A model generated the notes under the pieces. The model saw nothing but the letters and a program-made list of their open reading frames with translations. It was not told where the DNA came from and ran no database searches. A DNA stretch of 41,875 bases from Beroe ovata (taxonomy: Eukaryota > Ctenophora > Nuda > Beroida > Beroidae), in contig CAMPET010000124.1 in the NCBI GenBank assembly GCA_946803715.1, positions 146,298 to 188,172 on the forward strand. The letters are read 5' to 3'. Shown here piece by piece: positions 1-11,500 of the stretch (within the stretch, counting starts at the first letter, position 1; the number at the start of each line of letters is the position of its first letter). Position numbers and translations under genes: made by a program.

Positions 1-31
<31 letters not shown>

Positions 32-100
32 TGAGTGTGTGACACACACTCACTGTGTGTGCGTGTGCGCGTGTGTGTGCGTGTACGTAAGTGTACGTGT
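1..100. repeat. TG microsatellite at window start
   Basis: Nearly pure TG dinucleotides for about the first 30 bases, then degenerate TG with GTGAG, GTGCG and GTACG interruptions to about base 100. Short reading frames here give only Cys-Val peptides and are not genes. The window ends in the complementary CA repeat. Confidence 0.9.
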
Positions 101-460
101 CGAATCTAGCTCATCATTATTCTTACAACCCACATTTCGTGGGAGCCTCTATTCCGAGAATTCAGAGCGAGCGAAATTCGCTGAAAATGAATAATAAAAG
201 AATAAAGGTCTAGTCCTCGCGCTATGAATAGAATTTAGCAGACATCAAGAGCTCATGTGGGCCATGCGAGCGCACGGGGGCTTCTGATCATCACCTGTAC
301 AAGCTTACTCGGGGCCCAAACAATCCTTATCTACTTGCATAATGCAGGAGAATAAAACAGATTCTCCGTATTCTCAGAAAGACCATCCCAAACACATGAG
401 GGACCAGATTCACACACATTTATACCACATTTAGAATCTGGTCTCTCGTACATCACTCAC
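101..460. other. No gene seen; probable intron of the BTB gene
   Basis: This lies downstream, on the minus strand, of the last visible BTB exon, which ends in a GTGAGT donor at 460. I see no further exon before the window edge. It is most simply the start of an intron leading to exons outside the window. Confidence 0.4.
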
Positions 461-1369
461 CTCCCGAAAGAGGAACACATTTGCTGCCGAAAGGATATCC
501 TTCACCGTGTCAGCCTCAATTGTCAGTTCTGATGTGTAGCAGTAGTCGATAAGACGCGCAAACGCTTCACTACTAACACCTGAGGATTTAGATAGATGAG
601 GTTAGAAACACGACCAATGACAGTCCATAGGGATCCATCAGAGGATAGCAATAAGTATCCAGTTGACAGTGCGATTGAGAAATAAATTATGAGAAGAAAA
701 TGGGCTCCACTTCGTATAGTAGCAAATAACGTTATTCAATTTCAGTATTACCCTTGATTGGAACTTGTCGGGCTGAAGACTCCATCATGCCATTGTTGAA
801 CATGCACTGGAAATACTCGCTGTTAGCGCACAGCACGGCCCTGTGAGCCTGTATCTCCATTTCCCCACACAGAAACGTTATGTCGCATAACTTCTCGTTC
901 TGCAAAATTACGGGTGACCATGATAAACTGAACATTAACATTTAGTACAGATGTGTTAGTAGTATATAGTTTCTATTGTACACCTCTCCCCACTCCCCAT
1001 GTACACGTCAGCGTGACCATTTTAGTGAAGTCGCTGAGTGAAGATTAATGACAACAACATCAAATTAATTGATGTTTGTGCAATGAGTTTGATGAAACGA
1101 ATGACTGACGAGAATTTCTCAGAAATTAATATTCAAGCGAATATCATGCTATAGTGTTCTCAACTGTTTGTGAGACACAAGATAGCCAGATGATGATAAC
1201 GAAATTTAGACAAAATTATACATAGTAACACACAGACAGACAACTGTGAACAATGAACATACACCCACATCTGTGAACATACCGTTCTGAGACAGTTAAG
1301 GTTTTTCAATACTATCTCTGGATGATTGCTATTCTTGTAGTATCTGACCTCTTCCTCAGTTTGAGCCAT
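461..1369 (-). CDS. BTB/POZ domain protein, 5' part only
   Basis: Three minus-strand exons join in frame: 1283-1369 (start codon at 1369, 29 codons), 752-899 and 461-579. Together they encode about 118 residues forming most of a BTB/POZ fold. Visible motifs are LCDITFLCGE, AHRAVLCANSEYF, an AFARLIDYCYTSELTI strand-helix and VKDILSAANVFLF. These match the dimerisation core of the BTB-Kelch and BTB-BACK families, many of which are substrate adaptors for cullin-3 ubiquitin ligases. Splice signals are GTATGT, GTAATA and GTGAGT donors, with TTTTGCAG and CCTCAG acceptors. The gene is open at its 3' end (left window edge), so whether Kelch, BACK or another domain follows is unknown. The next gene upstream, ETHE1, has the same orientation. 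BTB identity is firm; subfamily and function are not assignable. Confidence 0.85.
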
Positions 1370-2587
1370 ACTGACATTCTAGTTGAGAATATAGTTGGTC
1401 AGGACACGTAGTGCGAATAAAGTCAATCACGCTGAGTTAGGAATATCATATCTAGCATAAAGATGAATATTCAAATTCAAATAGTGCAGAAAGGTAGAGG
1501 TCCCATGAGGTGCATTGTTTGACCTGTTGTTGAAGATTTAGCACGTCTGTGCGTCACAACATCATTTTCTTCGAAATATAGCACAAAACATTCACTTTCT
1601 CAAGATGTCTGACAAAGCATTCATTTTCTAAAGATTTCTGACGAACATCGACAAGCATCAACTTGCTGTCCCTAGAATTTGTTTCTCAACAATTCACTCA
1701 TCGGCAAACCAGCTTACCAAATTAGCACTAATAAACACTATAATTAGCACTAATAAACAAAACTGTGTAATCCATCGCAAAATCGTGAATCATTCACGGA
1801 CTACTTAATAATTACTATAGGCATCTACTTCTATCTGCATGCTTTTCTATGAATCATACAAATGTCTTGAAATGGGCACAACGTCGTCAACCGTGAGGAG
1901 AAATCTTTTACATCCGTGTTAAACCCCGGTAAACCGTTGAGCGTAAAAACGTACGTGCGCGCGCGCTCGTTTAGACGACGCGCCGCGCATAAACTGAAAA
2001 AACGCGATTTTGATCAGATGAGTTTTGATGCGCGTTCCTGTAAAATTTAGAGAAGACCCTTTCGTCAGGTGTCACCGAGAGACACATAGCACAAAGGCGT
2101 TAATTTAAGGCAGAACACTACATGAGCATATACTGGTTGAAAACTGAAGTAAACTGTTATGTCAAATCTAAAATGCGCCATCAAATAAAAAAACGAGGCA
2201 GGGACAGAAAATGAAGCATTGGATGGTCATTGATTCCTCGGTGTAAAATAAATCTATTTCTTGGTGTAGAATCAATTTGCAAGCATGATTGACGTCAAGA
2301 CAAATTATAATTTCAAATTCCGGTGACTAGCTTCCAAGTTTCAACTAACAAGCGATGTTCGATAAATCTTCAAAATAAAAAGTAACGGAATTGTTTCTGT
2401 CTTGGATTAAATTCATTCTATAAAAAACGGTGTTTAAACATAAAACTTTCTGACCCAAGCAAATAATTTTTATTCAAGGACCCAAGCAAAGAATTAAAAC
2501 AATTTCAAATAAAAATTCATGCACACTTCAAGGTAGAAAAAAGGAATATTCAAAATCAAACCTGCGAAGCACAATCGTACTTCGGAT
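1370..2587. other. Intergenic region between ETHE1 and the BTB gene
   Basis: No coding exon is recognisable on either strand. It is AT-rich, with one GC-rich patch near 1950-1990 of alternating CG and GCGC steps. That patch resembles the GC-rich stretches in the repeat elements elsewhere in the window but has no clear terminal repeats. The ETHE1 3' UTR and the BTB promoter must lie here. Confidence 0.5.
2469..2474 (-). terminator. Candidate polyadenylation signal of ETHE1
   Basis: An AATAAA hexamer on the minus strand about 114 bases past the ETHE1 stop codon. Position and sequence fit a poly(A) signal. No transcript evidence is available. Confidence 0.4.
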
Positions 2588-4080
2588 TTAAGATGGAGGG
2601 TTAAACTTGTTAGCAGCTATGGCAGCCATAATTTCCTTATCTTCAGCTTCAGTGGGTCCACAAATTGTGTTCCACGGCACAGAGACGTCGATTTTGGCAG
2701 GATATTTCAGTCCTGGGAATAAACTCATATCACCCTTGTCCCTAACATTTGTATTAAAGGAGCAATGAGGATTGAGGACCTGAATTGAAAGTGAGGAATG
2801 AATATATTCGACGGCAAAGAGTTCCTGTCTAACCGAGATTATCCATGAGGTTGATGAATTCGTCCTTTGTCTTCGTTAGACGGAGATTGTACAGCTTCTC
2901 CTCTCTCACTGATGTCTGTGTACGCCCTGTCATCATAAGTGTGATATTGGCAAAATCTTTTCACTTGTTCAAGGTTATCAAAGTTTGGCGAAACAAAGCT
3001 ATTTCTCTGCAAATGATCGCTACCATGAATCAAATATAATAGAAGAGTCCAAGCCAAGGACATAGCATATTTATCTGAGTGTAAAGACCTTGATAATCAT
3101 GGGCAGGATATACACTGAAATCCTCCGGGAGACTAAGGATCTTCTCGTGCACAGACTTGTAGAGGAGCGACGGACTACCCTCTTGGAAGTCCGTCCGGCC
3201 GCAGCCTCGTATCATGAGCGTGTCACCTGCCATCGGTGACGCGTGTCATAACACTGTGAGGAAATTGGCAGGGGCGTCATCACGTGGTATGTCACGTTTT
3301 TTGTCACGCGTTGTCATAGTTACCCGTGAGGCAGAGCTTGTGATCGTGCAACACGTACGTCATGCAGCCAGATGTGTGACCTGGGGTGCTACGAGCTTCC
3401 AACTTCAGATTTCCTAGGCAGATGAGGTGAATGACTCCGTTATAATGAAACACGTTTTTTGGAACATCGATACATCGGTTTAAGAAAGAAACACTGACCT
3501 ATCTCAACAATGTCATTATCGTTAATGAGCAGGTCTGCTTTTGCGCCCGAAGCCACAGATATGACACTCTGGCACTTTGTCAAGCTTTTCAGGGCACCAG
3601 TACCTAAATTTGTTATGATCTTGCGAGATTCCTTGGCGATTACCGTTCACCGACCATTCACATCACCATATTCAAAATGTTCGATATCACATGAACACGT
3701 CACGACTAGTTGGGGTCAAATATAATCTCAATATATCGCACGTGAATCTCAATTAGCTGATTTCAACCTGTCACGTGATCGGCATGAAGGTGTGTGTTCA
3801 TTGCATATTTCAACTTGAGGTCCAGTTCAGACAGAATTCCCACATCTCTGCTAACTTGTTCATAAACTGGGTCCACAATCGCTGCTAGACGGGTAACCGC
3901 ACAGCCTGAACAGAATAGTCGTGTGGCAATATGAAACAGGTGTTTCCAATAATCACACGATTGGAAATGTTCATAATGAAGTAAAAGATTGATCAGGTCT
4001 CCTGACTCTCACCTACCTATAATGTAGGTGTACGTGCTGCTGGTTTTATCGAATAACTGTCGAAACACTAATCCTGACAT
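2588..4080 (-). CDS. ETHE1: ETHE1 persulfide dioxygenase
   Basis: Mitochondrial sulfur dioxygenase of the metallo-beta-lactamase fold, which oxidises glutathione persulfide to sulfite in sulfide breakdown. Seven minus-strand exons join in frame: 4017-4080, 3768-3905, 3499-3603, 3324-3413, 3089-3226, 2834-2926 and 2588-2712, giving about 250 residues (human ETHE1 has 254). The N-terminus reads [20 protein letters not shown]. The metal-site motif [10 protein letters not shown] lies near residues 59-68, STPGHTSG near 111-118 and [14 protein letters not shown] from 133. By family comparison His60, His115 and Asp134 are the mononuclear iron ligands. YPAHDYQG and the conserved C-terminal segment are intact. 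The frame stays open upstream of the chosen start to a strong acceptor at 4260 (pyrimidine tract ending CTACAG). The real protein may therefore carry a longer, arginine-rich N-terminus supplied partly by an unseen first exon, as expected for a mitochondrial presequence. Identity is secure; the exact start is not. Confidence 0.95.
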
Positions 4081-5201
4081 CCTAGAATGATGACTATCAA
4101 CAGAGTCAAGTTTGGTCGCTGAGAACGTGCAATTCAACGTGGGAAAAACTGAAAGACTACATTTCTGCCTTGCATCACGATGGATAAAGTACTTATAGTC
4201 AAGAGTTTTCCTGACCCCTTGAAGAAGCAAATACCTAACATACGTACTGAGGAACCGCGGCTGTAGGGGACAAATAAAAAGAGAAGAGTCCTTACATGCA
4301 TTAAAAACAAATTTGATTTTAACATATTAACATGCATCAACTTTTACACTGATCAAAGTCTCCTTCGATCCACAAGTATGATCAGCACGAATCTCAAATA
4401 GAGAGAAGATTTGGTGAAAATTTAGCACTAAAAGATCATTCTTACAATTCAATAAAACAAAATATTATACACAAGATACATAGTGATATGCATATTAAAG
4501 ACATCACATGACATTGTATAGATACATGCTTAGATATATAAAAGGTTTTTAAACCAACTGAGAGCAGTACCTAACATAACCTATGACCTATTGGTGGATA
4601 GACAGAAGAGTCTTCTGAGAAGACCCTTGGATAATGTATATCATAGTTAGAAGACAGATGTATAAAGAGAACTTAATACTTAAATAAACAGAAATTATGG
4701 TCATTCATGACACGCGATCATTTATGATCAACAGATAAAAACATACCAATTCAAAAGAAAAACAGTCAACACTGGCCATTTGATTGGCGATCATACTAAT
4801 TCATATAACTCTAGTTAATAAATCGTAGAGTTTGCATTCGAACATAAAACGCTTCGTAACGAAACTTTTTTCAAACTAAGTCACAAAACTTCTTGATAAG
4901 AAACGGAACACGACAATTATTTTGACCACACGAGTACTACTGAAAACTAACTATAGTACTTACTCTTACGTATATAATGATCTAAGTTATCAAAATGCCC
5001 CTCATAAGCTCTTAGCCCTATCAAAACATCAGAACAGCAAATTTATTCATTGGTTGATTTTTCACTGAGTTGCTAGGTATCTTTAAAACTAAAACCTGGA
5101 AAAGATTCTGTCTCGTCTTATACTTGAAGTTGAAGGAAGTATAGGTATAATTCTGCATACGCGCAATTACTGCCAGCAGCGGTTTCATTCTTCAAATATC
5201 A

Positions 5202-5265
5202 CTATTCCACATTCCATGCAAATTTCTGTGTATCCCTATTCCACATTCCATGCAAATTTCTGTGT
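5202..5265. repeat. Direct duplication of a 30-bp unit
   Basis: The sequence starting ctattccacattccatgc is present twice, at 5202-5231 and 5236-5265, apparently without mismatch and separated by four bases. It looks like a recent local duplication, or two monomers of a tandem repeat, in the CLC 3' flank. Confidence 0.85.
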
Positions 5266-5328
5266 CATTTTGTGTGATGTGACTGAATCGCGAGATACTC
5301 AATAAATTATCCCCTCCTGTTAAATCTA

Positions 5329-5334
5329 TTTATT
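5329..5334 (-). terminator. Candidate polyadenylation signal of the CLC gene
   Basis: A minus-strand AATAAA about 180 bases beyond the CLC stop codon. Its position is plausible; there is no transcript evidence. Confidence 0.35.
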
Positions 5335-5512
5335 CAGGCGCACCCGAAATGAATCTGTAGCGCACGCGTTTGAAATGAATGTGACCGATATCACGGGTTA
5401 AACCTTATTCTCAACACAAGCGTTCAGTAGTCTTACTTCTTCGAGTTGATGGCTCAGAAATCGCATCAAATACAAGATCACACGAGATCACACCATGAGA
5501 TCACGTTGCGGG

Positions 5513-8500
5513 TTATTTGTGCACCATGTGGGTCGGATCGAGCTCGAAGGTTGAATGATGAACGGAGGAATTTCCCTGGTTTGTCGACCTGGGCGTGTTT
5601 GTCCCCGTGTTTATCGACCCCTGAGCGGTGGGAGGTGCTGCAGCTGTGGGATGGTGACCCGATATCTGGATACGACCTTCAATCACCTCTTGTATCTCAT
5701 TCAGGGTGACCACGCCCACTAATCGACCTGGGGGATGGGACCATTGCAATGTGGGAGTGACGACTATAATGAATGGAGTGGAGGGAGTGTGCGAGTATGG
5801 TCTCTCGGAAAACAATAAAGGGAATTCTGATCATCTTAGGAGTAAAATCTTAAATCTTGGGCCATTATCATAGAAATCAATGAGCGATTATTGGCTATTT
5901 TAAACCAATCCAAAAGCATGACTTACCGATACTTGTGATGTAAGCATGACTGACACTCAGCAGGCCGAATAGCGTGTGACACTTGTAGATACTTGTAGTT
6001 TCCACCAGTTGAAAGGGGGCACCATCCATTGGACACTTGGAAAAGTCCATCCGAGTATCCAACTGTTTCTCATACCACACGTTGTAATCTGGCGACAGAG
6101 ATTTTGGAAGATGGGAGAGTTCATAAATAAGTTGATTCGAGTTTTCATAAAGAGATTAAAAGCAATGGTTTGATGAGAAAATCCTGTTTAGTTTGTTTGT
6201 GATATGGGGCAGTGCTCTAAAAGTCAAAACAACCATGAATTTTCTTATATTCGAAATATTCAAACCATGTATAAATCAGCCAGCTCTACTTGTTCACATT
6301 ATCGCGCGCATACTTATATTTATCCCAAAGCTCAAGCGATGATATTAGTGCTGCTCCACGAAGATAAACAATCAATTAATATAAACAATTATAGGCACGA
6401 GCCACGACACTTCAAAAACATACTGTCTGATTCATCGAGAAATTGGTTTAGATAACCCATGTTTCAAGAGATAACCTATGTTTCAAGAGCGTGCTTATGT
6501 TCTTATTGAAAGGGTATTGAAGTCAATCTCGACTCCTGTCATATTGGTGGCTTCCAAAACCATTGCTCTGTGCTTGTCAATTATTTTTGAGGTATATCTA
6601 GTAACTGATGGAGAGAATTGAAACAGGTCAACAGGACTCCGTGAATAGTAGGAAGCGTTGTGCGCTATACTGCAGAGTGGACAAAGGAGGGACTTTTCAA
6701 TATCAAACATGATGGTGTCTTTCTTAAACTTTTGCTTCCACCTAAAGTAACTGTTGTACAGATCTTTGTCATTCGCTACTTTCAAGATATACTTGGCAAG
6801 ATCAGCTATGGTATCAAAGTCGGTGACACGGATATAACTCCCTGGGATGGCTAACTTTGAATAATCCGCGCCACCCTGAACAATTGGTATCATGTTTCCT
6901 TCCAGTGCATTTCTCCAGTATTTTTCTGTTATGTATTCCTCTGAAAAAGCATTCTCGGCTGCAAAGTAGAACTTGTAAACTTTTCCTGCCTCTCTCCAAC
7001 TAACAGTCTCCTCAGTCTGTGGAAATCTTTCAGGAATTTTGATGAGGTCGTCCCGGTGGGGGAAATATCCTTCACATCCACCTGCGACATGGATCGTGAC
7101 ACCATACTTTTCCAGCAGATACGCTGTCTCCATCCGCTGCCTTGTGTTATCGTCACAGTGCGACACAGCCCAGTAAACCATCCTTGTTTTGCCTTCAAAG
7201 TAGTTGAAATCTGTGGGGGGTCTTGGATCGCCCACGGAAAGGGGCAAATATCGTCCATAAGGGACCACAACATCGCTATTCGATTGATAACTAGCGGTTA
7301 AATCGAACTGATGGTTATAAATTTTCAAACTTGGGCGAATAAGGGGACCTTCTACAGTGTAATAGACGAAGAGTTGGTGACCATCTGATTTCTCGCTCAG
7401 CAATTTCAAGATGATCTCTTCCTGCACATGACCGTTAACAATAACTACATCAGCATCAGCTAATTTTTGTCTTTTCTTTGTAACGAGACAGCGTTTTTCA
7501 TGAGAGCAACTAGTTAGGAAGTCCTTGTTCTGCATCGTCCATGTAAAAGTTGGACCTCTTATGGTCCCTACAAATAGAATAGTACATATTTCGCGAGGCA
7601 GCTTCTCCTGGCTCGATATGTGATGATCCAGAGTGACGCCGGACTTCTGCAGCAATATCATGCAAACTAGCACACGAAGGAGGAGGAGGGTGATTGAAAC
7701 AGCAAAAAATACTTGGACTGTCTTACCCATGTTATATTATAGCCCTGAATGGATCAGAATTACCGGAATTATACAAAATATTATACAGGTAAAAAATGAC
7801 TCTGGAGACAGAAGCATTCAAAGAAAATGCACTTCAATTCGTCCAGACAAGCACTGAGCATCAAGAATGACATGCATATTCAATGCTCATCAGACAAAAT
7901 GTGTTGATCACTGTGTAAAAATTGAAGTACCGCCTCATCCAGCAACATCTCCTCAAGAAGCACTGATAAAGGAATGATATCGGAAATATCAATGTTTCGC
8001 AGTCCGTTTCAGCTGGCGACAATAATAGAATCACATCGAAAGCTCTTTATTTAATAGCATTTAAAACTCTGCTGTGCCGTATCTTCATCCCAAAGTTTAA
8101 ACTTGCTTCCTAAAATATTCGACCACAATTCTTTTATTACGTAGGTACAACAATGATTAGCGCTGTGATGAAAATCTTGCCGTTAAAATAATCCTTTCGT
8201 CCTTGTATATATATCCTTTATATCTGTTTTCGCCCCACGTCAGGCGACTGACCATCTTCTGTCTCAATAACCATGATTTATGACAAGCCACGTCTTATCA
8301 CTTTTCATTGGGTACTATACATGGGCTCTTGGGCCCTAGCAGTATAGAACTTAAACTCATTACATGTGGTAACTCATTGAAAGCTAATTGTGCATCAGAG
8401 TTTGGCGCCTCATTAAAAACTCTTGATACCACACCTAGAGACACTCAGCACTCATTATAAGAAGACTCACCACCCATAATTGTTGACAGTAAGTGCATCT

Positions 8501-11500
8501 GTCGATCAGACGAACAAAGATTTGAAAAGTTCGTCAATAACGCTAAATAAATCTCTCAACCGGTTACCGGAATGATGAGACTAACAACTTACCTTTATCT
8601 GACACTCCTGCTGGTGTCGGTCCATGTCCACCTGGAGACACAGCTGCAACTGTCGGCTCGCCCTTTCCCGAGTCGTGATGCTGCGAGATTTTGAGTTCTT
8701 ATTAGAGCGTAAAACTCAAATGTAAATTCAGTTTGAAATATTTTGGGCATTTTTTCGTACTTCGTTCAATGTACAACGATAGTTGCTAAAGTTTGGGCCT
8801 TGGGGAGTTAATTCTACCGAATGTATGGAAGGCTGTTTACGGACAACCAGCGCTTTATCTAGGTAGCCCATGCGTGCTTTTTGGGTTGGGGCAGTCATTA
8901 GGCATACTGCACGATTCTGAGTTTGCTTGCAGTCGGTATTTGATCATAACATGCTTTGATTGGGAGTTCTAATAGAAGCATGTTGAGTTCATGAAATAAT
9001 GGTCAAAGCTCAGGGCAGGCGTTCATTGATGGATTAGGTAGTCGATAGGGGCAACTAACGGCAACCTTCCGGTGGTCGGTGATGCTTATGGCAGTTGAAT
9101 CTGCGGCAACCTCTCGAAGTACCAACATAAGTAAGTTATAACTATCTATAAGTGTAATCCTATACAGTTTCAGTTCCAGGTCTAGCAATTCTCAAAAATC
9201 TCTAACATACCCGAGTTATGCTACCGAAAATAGCAGCCTTGTTGTCGACAACTGGCCGATCACCATACTTCTCTAAATCCTTCAGGTCACCGTAGGACAC
9301 GCACGGTGATTGCAGCTGAAATCATGCTGTGAAAATGAGTGATCATACACCGGTGTCAGAACTTAAATAACATAATCTGTCAAACCGTGTGCACTTTCAC
9401 TGGAATAATCTGTTATAAACAATTAATAGCGGCTGCTGAAGTAAGAGACAATGATTGTTTCATTGAAACGGTTAACAACACAAGGGGGAGTAACTGGCAA
9501 AGCTTATTTCATAAGACCAAACACACACGCTGCCACTGGGATAGGTATAGCACACAAATAGCGCTGATGTAATTCAGAGGAAGGGGAGGAAGGGGGAAAA
9601 GGAGTTAGAATCGAGGGAAGCAGTTGTCGCACACACAATATATCTGCAATGAACATTTCAGCAGGGAAACGCGTTGTCAAACCATGGAACAGAATTCTGG
9701 TGGAGAGGGCGGAGGGGAGCTGTTGTCTAAATATCCAAACTAGGATATAACATGGATAGTAAGAAGATCTGAATACAAATGGATTTTCTTTGGGTGGAGT
9801 ACGATTGATTGTTACTAGTGAATTCAAGTGAATTACCCGGTAACAAACGGGAGTCGACAGTTGGTATAACAACTTACCAACAAGTATGATTTTATATACC
9901 TGGTTGTATCGTAGACATCTATCCAAAGCTTGCTCAAGGAAGACCCTCCTGATTGAGCCCAGGAATGTCATGTTGGCGGAGCTGTCCACAATCGGGAACG
10001 AGCGATAGTCCGTCGTCAACAACATCTCTTGGATCTAATAAAGGTAGGGTTCTAGGTACCTATTTACGTGAGAATGGACAGTTTTGGTACACTTTGGGCA
10101 GTCCTGCCTTGGGGCATCAGATGTGCCTATAATAGGCGGATAATTTCACACTTTCCGTAAGATATCCTTACCTCTCTCACCGTTGACTCGTAACTACAAA
10201 ATATGATATCTGTTCTCATGATATCCTTGACATACTTGTTCACTAATCTTGTGTGTTTTGTTATCTCTGGCAGATATGGTAGCTTCTTTATCTGCAGAAA
10301 TGGGGGAGGGTGTTAATGCACTAACAAAGCTGGTGGATAAAGTGATGTTAAAACGAAATAGTGCTAAAGAAGGGTTCAAAAGACCTGTGCTGTCAAGTGT
10401 CAACGACAAAGTGGTATCAAAGAAGGAATGGACAATCGTGTCAAGGTAGAAATTGCCTTAGGACTTAAGTGGTGTCAACTTGGCACCTTTATTAACCGAA
10501 CCTGGATGATACTATCGTAGATACTGGGCTGTAGCCACTGGGCTGCCGCATTGGCAATCAGCACGGCTATCATAACGGGAATGATATGGGAGATCTGTCC
10601 CGTGAGTTCGAACACAATCACACTCGTGCTGATGGTGTGAGTAACCGCTCCCGAGAAAGCGGCAGCACCCACCACAGCATAGCCACCTGACAAGAAGGTT
10701 ATGCCCGGATTAGATTGGGGAACAACATAATGTAATGATTTTAAATGGCGGAGAAATTGTGCGAATGATCCGACTTCTGAATTCCTGACCCGGTTGTATG
10801 AACATGCTCGTAGCTCCCTCGTGAATTCCGTCAGGGAACCAGGAAGTCATGGCTTCACCGAGGAGTCTTCCGTAAGCGGCTCCGAGCACGAATATGGGGA
10901 AAAACACGCCAGCAGGAACGGGGAGGGAAACACAGAACGCTGTCATGATGAACTGGAGTGGAAATTGATGAAGGAGTAAGTAAATAAGGAGTAAAACTTC
11001 TCAATGTGACATACAAATTCAAATTGAAGATGTAAGGAAGCGAATGCCGAATGATCTCGAATGTCCATTCTCAATAACAGGCACTTTCGTGTACTGCTCT
11101 CCTGAGAGTCCCTGATTTGAATTTTACGTGAAAAAATAGGCCAGGAACTCATACTTTTAGTATGCTCTCTTTGACTCTCGTTTTTGGTGTCGGTGTGTCC
11201 CATTGATTTTTGTTGTGTTTTCTTCCCACAGGTTTGAAATCGCCATTTGGGCGTGGTTTCACGGCAAGTATGAACTTCAAATGATCGCAAAGAGGGTTTA
11301 TACTTGTAGAATGAGAGTAGGAGAGATGATTTGGTTGAAAAATTATGTCGTCAGTGTCAGTAAAGTCCTCATTTGAGACCCTTGAAAGCGAAGTATATAA
11401 GTGTGGAGTCACTCATTTCACTTTTACCGATACTCTGATCAGAAATTCGAAGAAGTTTTTGGCCTATTTCCATAGCAATATCACGCATCCCCATGTATTT

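Larger units (their letters stand above)
4261..5512. other. Intergenic region between CLC and ETHE1
   Basis: AT-rich with no recognisable domain in any frame. It holds the candidate poly(A) signal of the CLC gene, a 30-base direct duplication, and possibly an unrecognised first exon of ETHE1. Confidence 0.4.

Noticed and set aside
3-194. Open frame of Cys-Val repeats at the left edge
   Set aside because: It translates the TG microsatellite; no domain.
4134-4340. 68-residue minus-strand frame next to ETHE1
   Set aside because: It overlaps the likely ETHE1 5' exon in another frame and shows no domain or conserved motif.
9504-10025. 173-residue minus-strand frame
   Set aside because: Only its first 42 residues are real (CLC exon 9900-10034); the rest is intron read past the GTATAT donor.
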